NCBI GenBank assembly: GCA_025201805.1
Contig: MU619252.1
Coordinates: 67,855-131,854, forward strand
Length of the DNA: 64,000 nt
Direction of reading: 5' to 3'
DNA from: Parasitella parasitica
Lineage: Eukaryota > Mucoromycota > Mucoromycetes > Mucorales > Mucoraceae
A program made the position numbers and the translations under genes. Positions 57,601 through 64,000 of this stretch are shown here, piece by piece. Below the pieces are notes generated by a model. It did not search any database. It was not told the origin of the DNA and worked only from the letters and a program-made list of their open reading frames with translations. Numbering within the stretch: position 1 is the stretch's first letter; each line of letters begins with the position of its first letter.

Positions 57601-58389
57601 GTCGACCCGAGACATCTCGTTCGTCTCGGTCATGGCGAACAAGAGTTAGATACCAACGTGAGCTTTAGCAAATACGGTTGTGTCTCTGCTGCATTAGAAC
57701 GTCGCATTTTGCTCTTGCAACAAGTAGATCATGTAGCACAATCCATCTCTGTGCCTGGTGAGCATGGTTCAACTTGCGAAACTGCCGACTATTTTTTCAA
57801 GATACATGTGTTGCCTAGTTGGGAGTCTTTCCAGCATGCCACAACTGCCTCTGACTCCGTGCAGCAGGTGCGTGATGCCTTCCCATTTGCTCAGTACTTT
57901 GCTAATGCTCCTACGCCTGTCTTCACTGATACCATGAGTCTTGAAGAGGCCGTGGAATCCGCTAATGGTTGCTTCAGACATTTACAGGGCATTTTCACAC
58001 AACTGGAAGAGGTTCGACCATTCGAGCTTTTGAAATCTGCCTACGACCGTGCCAACTACTTGGTGACAAAAGAAGCCAAAATCATTGCCATGACCAGTAC
58101 GCATGCTGCTCTAAAGCGACGTGAATTGGCCAAACATGGCTTTAAATACGACAACATCATCATTGAGGAAGCAGCACAAATCCTGGAAGTAGAAACATTC
58201 ATCCCCTTGCTACTGCAGGAACCCAAAAATGGCCAAAACCCATTGAAGCGTGTCATGTTGATTGGCGATCACCACCAGCCTCCACCCGTTATCAAGAACT
58301 CTGCGTTGCAGCAAGTCTCTAACTTGCAACAAAGCATGTTTACTCGCTTCGTTCGTTTGGGCGTGCCTGCTTTGCAGTTGGACAAGTAA
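54601..58389 (+). CDS. AQR: Intron-binding helicase Aquarius, C-terminally truncated
   Basis: About seven exons encode roughly 1,150 residues of a protein normally near 1,480. Conserved parts are the N-terminal armadillo domain (L-T-L-D-D-I, Y-D-A-N-A-S), beta-barrel and stalk regions, then the SF1 helicase core with motif I G-S-P-G-T-G-K-T, motif Ia/Ib regions, motif II I-I-I-E-E-A-A-Q, and motif III I-G-D-H-H-Q-P-P. The chain then stops at TAA (58387) right after L-Q-L-D-K. The second RecA domain with motifs IV-VI is absent, although its first codons persist as non-coding sequence. A splice donor overlaps the stop (AAGTAAGG), but using it would add only a few codons before another stop. Aquarius helps link splicing with snoRNP and EJC assembly. 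This copy may be a truncated paralogue or a young pseudogene. Confidence 0.85.
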
Positions 58390-58466
58390 GGCCCTGCTCC
58401 CCTTTCTATTGCTGATCTTTACAACTGACGGCAATCAAAATATGCAAAATTTGCCCTAGGCAGTTG
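58390..58466 (+). pseudogene. AQR: Fossil of lost Aquarius coding sequence
   Basis: Directly after the stop, the same frame reads G-P-A-P-L-S-I-A-D-L-Y-N then TGA, which lines up with the family phrase for this point (G-R-A-R-x-S-I-A-x-L-Y-N-W). A +1 shift later gives N-M-Q-N-L-P (58439-58456), matching N-L-x-N-L-P. So the Gln and Trp codons have become stops and two Arg codons now read Pro. Nothing recognisable remains beyond, and the next gene ends at 58551. Confidence 0.7.
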
Positions 58467-58550
58467 AAGATCCCTTGTGAGAGTCTCTGACCCCATATAA
58501 ATAATGTTATCAATAAACAAGCTGGTTATACGGTAATTACGATTTAATTT

Positions 58551-60977
58551 CTATTGTCTATTTCGTCTAGCTAAAGCTCTTTGACGGATCACGTCAATTT
58601 CTTCGGCTCTACGTTTTTTTGATTCTTCCTCGCCTTTTAATGAAGCGGCTTGTTCGCGCTCCTTTTCAGCTGCATGCTGCTTATGCTTAGCTTCCAAATC
58701 TTCTACCTCGACGCTCAATTGAGCTTCTCCATTTAGTCTTGTCTGCGGTAGTTTACTGATCCTTGCCTGTCCCTCGCCCTGCTTAACCCAATCCCATAAT
58801 ATCTTACTGACGCCCTTCATCACTGCCTTGTTTGTGTATGTAATGTTGGTGTACATGACCCAATCCAGCTCTGAGTATTGTATTTTTGCTTTATCCAACA
58901 TATTTGATAATGCACACAACGGATGAAGGTATAGTGCAACAAGCGCTGTAGAAGATACCCCTACCGATGTGTGTCCTAGATGCTCATCTGGTGCGTAGTG
59001 CGAAAAGACTGAACGATGAGCAGCTTTGTTGGCAATATTGGTGAAATATCCAGTCAAAAATGACCTAAGCACAGGTATCGGGTCTACACTCTCACCATGG
59101 TCATTTTCACCAACACGTCGCTTACTTGATCTACTTTTTTTTCGCTTAATTAATGGACCCTTCATAATCTTGAGACCGAGTTTATCCATGACATCCATAA
59201 GTTGAGATCTGACATTTGATGCAGTTTCTAGTACTTTGTAGTTGACGTAGTTCTCCTTGCACCATTTACGACTCTTACTGTGCCATTTCCATTCATGCCA
59301 CACGTTCAAATACGTCATATGATCACCAGTATGGTGAGCTAGTTTGATTTTGCATTTCTCAGCTTCGATGGATTCTTCTTCTTTGCGTGGCGATTTAAAA
59401 AGCTCCAAGTCGCCTGCAAGCATACTAGTGATAATCAGAACATCATAACTACACTGTAAATCCGCCGAGGCTAGTAAGACCCGTGCCAAGCAAGGAGATA
59501 GAGGAAAATGGTTCATTTTGGCTCCAAGCTTTGTTATCTTGCCTTCTTCGTCAATTGCTCCCAATAGGTACAAGTGCTTCAATGCATTTCTTACTAATGT
59601 TTCCTCTGGAGGATCAATGAAGTCAAAGCTGATGACATCCACTATATTCATAGTCTTCAATGCTAGCACTGTTCCTAATAAAGAGCTGCGTTGAATCTCT
59701 GGAATAGTATTGGGTTCCATTCGCTCGAAGCTTTCTTGGCTGTATAATCTATAAGCTTTACCAGGACCAGTACGGCCTGCGCGGCCTGCTCTCTGTATCG
59801 CTGCTGCCTGGCTGATTTCTGTAACCAGCAGTGCGTCCATGCCTGTATTTGGATCGAACGATTTTTCCTTGACGAATCCTGAGTCAACAACATAACAAAT
59901 ACCAGGGATTGTCACGGATGTCTAACGTAGCAGCGAGCATTAGAAGAAATAAAGAGGATTTTCACATCACAAATCATATACCTGAGCAACGTTGGTTGCA
60001 AACACTATTTTTCGCTCGCCTTGACGAGGTAATTCAAATACTGCTTTCTGATCAAATGTCTCCAAACTTGCAAATAAAGGGTATACGGCAGCATGAGAAA
60101 CACCATGGCCATTATCATAGAACTTTACCTGGCGCCTGTAATCACAATCTGCATCTTTCTGAGCAAACATTTTGCATGCTCTTTCGATGTCCTGCTGGCC
60201 TGTCAAGAACACCAAGATATCACCCTCTGGCTGCTGTGTATGTATTGTCCAGGCAGTTTCAACAGCACGATCCACGAATGCTGACTTTAGCGTAGCTAAC
60301 TTGGGGGCGTCGACCGAATAAACCACTTGAACAGGATAGGTCCTGCCAGGAATCTCGAATATAGGACATTCATCAAAGAAATCTGAGAATTTGGCCACGT
60401 CCAGTGTAGCAGACATGATCAGTATCTTTAAATCAGGCCTTTGGCGATGTGTCTGCTTCAAGAGCCCAAATAAAACGTCTGTTTCTAGGGTACGTTCGTG
60501 TGCTTCGTCGATAACAATCACATTGTATTTATTCAAGCAAGGATCCAAAGTAGCTTCGCGTAATAGAATTCCGTCTGTCATGTAAACGAGTCGAGTGTCT
60601 GCTGAAGTGCGATCATCAAAGCGAATGTTGTAACCTACCAAAGATCCTAGTCTACTTCCTTGTTCTTCGCTCACTCTCTTTGCCACTGCAAAATAAAAAA
60701 CAACAAAATTAGTACACTTGTTTTCTCACATATTCATGCTATAGTGCAACTTGCCTGTGATGGCTGCAATTCGTCTTGGTTGAGTTACTCCAATCTTTTT
60801 GAATTCTGGTAGTTCTTCAAGGATATACTGTGGTATTTGCGTTGTTTTACCGGAACCAGTTTCACCAATAATCACAAGAATGCTGTATTCACGGATGGCA
60901 TCGATAATTTCTTGTTTATATTCGAATGTGGGAAGGTGAGATCTTTGATCTTGTAATTGATTATATTTTTTTGACAT
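58551..60977 (-). CDS. DEAH-box RNA helicase
   Basis: Three exons on the minus strand encode about 765 residues. Motif I is G-E-T-G-S-G-K-T-T, Ia T-Q-P-R-R-I-A-A, II D-E-A-H, III S-A-T, V near T-N-V-A-Q-T-S, and VI Q-R-A-G-R-A-G-R-T. Helicase-associated (HA2) and OB-fold domains follow, then a charged Glu/Arg-rich C-terminal coil. The first intron (60754-60686) has a GC donor (ACAG|GCAAGT), fixed by the frame because only that joins A-I-T to V-A-K-R-V-S-E-E. The subfamily lies close to DHX33/DHX40/DHX35-like proteins; Prp43, Prp22 and Prp16 are less likely because their specific extensions are absent. A ribosome-biogenesis or splicing role is plausible but not shown. Confidence 0.9.
60686..60754 (-). 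other. Non-canonical GC-AG intron
   Basis: This 69-nt intron in the DEAH helicase gene begins GCAAGT and ends TTTTGCAG. No GT donor keeps the frame. The rest of the donor matches the strong consensus, as is normal for GC-AG introns. Confidence 0.8.
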
Positions 60978-61226
60978 GAATGGGGGGGGGGGGAAGAAGA
61001 AAAAGTGTATATATTTTATTTTTGAAGCTTCACAAAATCTGTGAAGTGGATTGGCTCCCTATTTAGAAGATTGTATCACTCATCAGATCCACTAAGCAAT
61101 GCAAATACTTGACACTAAGGATGCTGAGTACTTGTTTTTTTTATAGGTATCTGTAATATTTTATGTAATAAAATTCATTAAAATGTCCTATTTATTGTTG
61201 CTTAATGTTGCTTCTACATAAATTCT

Positions 61227-61610
61227 TATAATAGACCGTGCTTTTCTCTTTTGGACTTGACATTGGTATTTCTGGCGAACAATTTATCAACGAAATAGAA
61301 CTTTACTATTTCTGTAATACTGATAATTGTATAGAGATACATGACATGAACACTAGATATATGTGAGAGGTACTTACAGTACCAGAAGTTTTGTGTGAAA
61401 ACTGTCTTGTCAACAATTTATCAGCATGAATTATTTCGTTATAGTTTACGAATAACTGCGCACGTATCATTATATTTTGCTCAGAAACTGACAACACCTT
61501 TGCAATGACGAGAGTCTTGATTTTTCTTGTTACAGTTGCAGCATGATCTTCCAAAAGTTCTTGCTTAGTCAGTGATGTATCAATTCTAAAACCGGATGTC
61601 AATACAGTAT
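61227..61610 (-). pseudogene. Orphan coding-like exons downstream of the CxxCHK gene
   Basis: On the minus strand after an acceptor TTTTAG (61604) the sequence reads I-D-T-S-L-T-K-Q-E-L-L-E-D-H and T-R-K-I-K-T-L-V-I-A-K and continues for about 75 codons; a splice to a second piece ending K-S-K-R-E-K-H-G-L-L is possible. No ATG starts it, and no in-frame link to an upstream exon is open. It is best explained as the decayed continuation of the gene at 61792-62281, probably from a mobile-element family. Confidence 0.4.
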
Positions 61611-61791
61611 AAACTCATACTGAAGAGTAAAAACATCAGATTTTAATATAATATGAGATGACATTTGGGATAGATACAATCCACCCTATCTCTTGGATTT
61701 CATCACTAAAACCTTTATCCTCACATCGCTTCCCTCAGTTCATAGAAAGTACATAAACACTCTATTTTGAATATAATAAATGTTTACCTGA

Positions 61792-62281
61792 TTAATTTCT
61801 ATTCAACTTTTCTGATAAATCAGTCAGCTTATGATTAGGACATTCTTTAGTTCTTGAGATTTTATGACAACTAGAGCATACAGGTGTATTCTTTTGTTCA
61901 GTAATTTGAAATTTTGCTGTCCTCTTCTGCCTTTTTGCTTCTCCGTCTTCATAATCTGTATTTGTTTTTGTGCTTTTTGCCAACTCTATCAAGTGACATC
62001 GAACAAGAGACGATGATGTTAGATGTTGCATTCAAACTGAGCATAAAACTTACCATGAGTTGAAGTTGACTCAAAGTGCTCGCACTGACTATTTCTTTTT
62101 GTTTTATGACAGTCTATACATTTCACTTCAGCTAGATAAACAGGACAATGTGCATAATATTAGATATAATGTAATTTACATGTCTACAGTATGATTCAAG
62201 GCATTTACCGAAGTCTTCCTCCATCTCCTTTTCACGGTGCTGAGTTTTTCTTAATATATCATAAAGTTTTTCTCTAAACAT
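61792..62281 (-). CDS. Small protein with two CxxCHK zinc-module-like motifs; likely transposon-derived, possibly truncated
   Basis: Three exons (62281-62209, 62131-62054, 61985-61792) join in frame to give 114 residues. After a charged helical N-terminus come two similar modules: C-I-D-C-H-K-T-K-R-N-S-Q-C-E-H and C-S-S-C-H-K-I-S-R-T-K-E-C-P-N-H, both of the form CxxCHK-x(4-6)-C-x(1-2)-H. They probably bind zinc. The linker is basic (K-R-Q-K-R). The stop TAA sits four bases before a good donor (CAG|GTAAAC), and protein-like sequence continues downstream, so the stop may be a secondary mutation. A zinc-knuckle protein of a mobile element is the favoured reading. Confidence 0.5.
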
Positions 62282-62865
62282 CTTTTTATATATAGGCAAT
62301 GTTGCAATACATTATCCGAGGTCGTGAAATTGACAACATTGATAATGTGATGTGATTGTTTCTTTTCATTTACTACGTTTTTAGATATAACTCGCTGCGG
62401 TTTACCCAGAAAATGTATAGTTTTCAAAGTCAAAAAGAGTGTTATACGCAAAAGCAATCTAAAATGCAGCATGTCGTATTTTTCCTTTTTTATAACTTAC
62501 ATTTTTTGTGTATTTCTGATTCATTTTGGCTCGGACAATCACCACTTACACTTTCAGGCCTGGCATAATGAAGGGAAGACGGATGAGAGTAGTGACCATA
62601 CGGTACTAATGTAATTTTTCAATCTGTTGAGTGCATACAAATCATTTCCTTTCATCACCAACAGACAATAGCAATGAAGCTCTTGAAATAATGCCACCTA
62701 ATAGCAGTTTATAATGGGCAAAATATGTGCCTTTGGATTAGTGGACCGAGTATCTATCCACTGCGGCCCTTTATCATAATTAAGGCAAAAAAAAAAAGTC
62801 TGAATATCACTTCTCCCTCTATCCTTCATATTTTATGTTAATAAAATTCTTCAGTTTTGCTTCTT

Positions 62866-62916
62866 TCGTATAACATTTACACAACACTTCGCTGCGCCCT
62901 TTGACACTGGCACAAC
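62866..62916 (-). repeat. Inverted partial copy of the hAT-like terminal repeat
   Basis: Read on the minus strand this is TTGTGCCAGTGTCAAAGGGC followed by GCAGCGAAGTGTTGTGTAAA, matching the first 50 bp of the repeats at 1796 and 35934. The rest of the repeat is missing. Confidence 0.6.
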
Positions 62917-63453
62917 AATATTGGCACAAGCAACTCATATTTTATATGCTGTATCGATATCCATCATAACTACATATGCATACTCAACTTGACTCACATA
63001 TGCCAGGCCCATATCCCAGTTTATACCAAAGATCTAGCTGACTCATAATGTATTATACTGTAAATGGTCATTAGTTTTAATAATATGATTTCAGAGATCC
63101 CTCATCTATCATCTAATTATATATTCTGGAAAACAAAAATAATATCTTCTATAGACGATTTATTATTGTTGTTTTTTCCGTGCATATCTGATACTGGATA
63201 ATACAGACTCTTGATATTATCTTATATCATCCTACCTATCAACTGATATTTAGAAATAATCGGGGGATTCGTATCTGGCTCCCGAATTAAAAATGGAAGT
63301 TCACTTGCAAAGTATGTTTGTCAGTAACTATAGAAGTGTCGTATTCTATATTGTAAAAACTTGAGTATATTATACAGTGCACCAGAAATTGGAGGTACTT
63401 TGTTGTGGGCTGCATTATAAAATGCAACTAATTGTTGCGATACAGTACTTTTT

Positions 63454-63463
63454 NNNNNNNNNN
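63454..63463. other. Assembly gap (10 N)
   Basis: Ten consecutive N bases, between a T-rich end and a poly-A run. The gap probably reflects a homopolymer the assembler could not cross, so the true distance is unknown. Confidence 0.99.
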
Positions 63464-64000
63464 AAAAAAAAAAAAAAAAAAAAAAAGTTTGGAACTAGGT
63501 AATTTACATTATTGGCAATTTTTTGTATGCAATGACAAAATAAGCTATTGATGAATATAAGAAGTTCAGTGCATAGCCACGAACGACTAATAGCGCAACA
63601 AAATAAATTCGTTTTCTGTGTCTGATCTTTAAGAATATAATTAACTCCAAAAAATGTATGATTTTACATAGAACTTGAAAATATATCCTTTGCGCATAAA
63701 CAATAGCGGGTGAAGGTGCGGCATCGTCTGTGATATGAAAATGACAACTGTTTGACAATATATTTGGAGTTGAAACAATCATATCGGTGTTTTCATAAAC
63801 AAATATATTACAAAGATCTTCAGCAATTTCATCAGCTAATAACATGATGTTTGTTATGATATCATATTGTTAGCGAGCATACATAACTTTATTTACAAAC
63901 GTAACGATCAACATGGTTACATGGCAGAGTCCGATTCTCTACTTATTTACAAATAAACCTGAGAAATGTAATCAAACTCATATTCAAGAAAGTTTGTGTT

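Larger units (their letters stand above)
62282..64000. other. Gene-poor right flank
   Basis: AT-rich DNA with short frames only. It holds an inverted copy of the hAT-like terminal motif (62866-62916), a 10-base assembly gap (63454-63463) followed by a run of about 23 A, and weakly protein-like minus-strand sequence at 63504-64000 (N-F-L-E-Y-E-F-D-Y-I-S-Q at the very edge, then after a possible intron M-L-L-A-D-E-I-A-E-D). The last item could be the end of a gene entering from the right or another decayed element. Confidence 0.5.

Noticed and set aside
58387-58481. Intron starting at the Aquarius stop (AA|GTAAGG...CCTAG) as a way to continue the gene
   Set aside because: Splicing would add only A-V-E-D-P-L before a new stop and would skip the fossil family sequence, so it does not restore the helicase domain.
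58551-60977. Assignment of the DEAH helicase to Prp43/DHX15
   Set aside because: The N-terminus starts almost directly at the helicase core, and the C-terminal Glu/Arg-rich coil does not fit Prp43; DHX33/DHX40-like features are closer.
1-64000. tRNA, rRNA and CRISPR features
   Set aside because: I looked for T-loop GTTCGAAT-type signatures, rRNA-like GC-rich conserved blocks and regularly spaced direct repeats and saw none; a covariance-model scan would be decisive.

Overview
This is a window of a filamentous fungal nuclear genome, most likely an early-diverging Mucoromycota species (Mucorales-like). The evidence is eukaryotic gene structure with many short GT-AG introns (about 45-70 nt), AT-rich intergenic DNA, poly-T/poly-A tracts, and a gene set typical of fungi that keep lineages lost in budding yeast (NTAQ1, Aquarius, XPC/Rad4, an APSES/MBF factor, a G-protein gamma subunit). 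No rRNA, tRNA or CRISPR was seen. Exon models were read by eye from splice signals and family conservation, so individual exon edges may be off by a few bases.

Layout. 1-3.4 kb is gene-poor and holds copy 1 of a 1.1-kb decayed repeat. 3.4-5 kb: epoxide hydrolase (-). 6.1-11.5 kb (+): a long coiled-coil protein, a small ORF, mitochondrial NADH-cytochrome b5 reductase, and a tail-anchored coiled-coil protein with dynein-adaptor-like motifs. 12-15.2 kb: a KEX1 carboxypeptidase (+) facing an S/P-rich protein (-) only 17 bp away. 15.2-17.6 kb is empty. 17.6-24.4 kb: PMP20-type peroxiredoxin (-), mitochondrial DUF185/MidA-like methyltransferase, VPS68 and an IQGAP-related RasGAP (+). 24.5-26.2 kb: a secreted surface protein with a choice-of-anchor-A-like domain (-). 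26.8-31.8 kb (+): MBP1-like APSES factor and RAD4/XPC. 31.9-35.5 kb: BMT2 (-), a glutaredoxin-like protein (+), G-gamma (-) and NTAQ1 (-). 35.5-39.7 kb is a transposon graveyard (LTR-like unit, Gag-like fragment, copy 2 of the 1.1-kb repeat). 39.7-50.8 kb (+): APL5 (AP-3 delta), purple acid phosphatase, ALR/MNR2-type Mg transporter, NUP84. 50.8-61 kb: WrbA-type flavoprotein (-), PEX2 (+), TAF13 (-), a C-terminally truncated Aquarius helicase (+), a DEAH helicase (-). 61-64 kb: a small decayed CxxCHK zinc-module gene and gene-poor DNA with an assembly gap.

Functionally the genes are mostly housekeeping: endosome/vacuole traffic (VPS68, AP-3 delta, KEX1), peroxisome (PEX2, PMP20-like peroxiredoxin), nucleus (NUP84, TAF13, MBP1, RAD4, BMT2, Aquarius), and signalling (RasGAP, G-gamma). 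No operon logic applies. Many genes are convergent with very short 3' spacing (17, 41, 64 and 41 bp between stop codons), so 3' UTRs probably overlap.

The most interesting items are (1) the tail-anchored coiled-coil protein at 9934-11525, which carries a CC1-box-like motif and a Spindly-like motif at the spacing seen in animal dynein-dynactin activating adaptors; (2) the Aquarius gene, which stops before its second RecA domain while the fossil of the lost coding sequence can still be read in frame past the stop; and (3) repeat families (1.1-kb copies sharing the same internal stops, a dispersed hAT-like terminal motif, a tandem CxxCHK module gene) that look like an undescribed set of decayed mobile elements.
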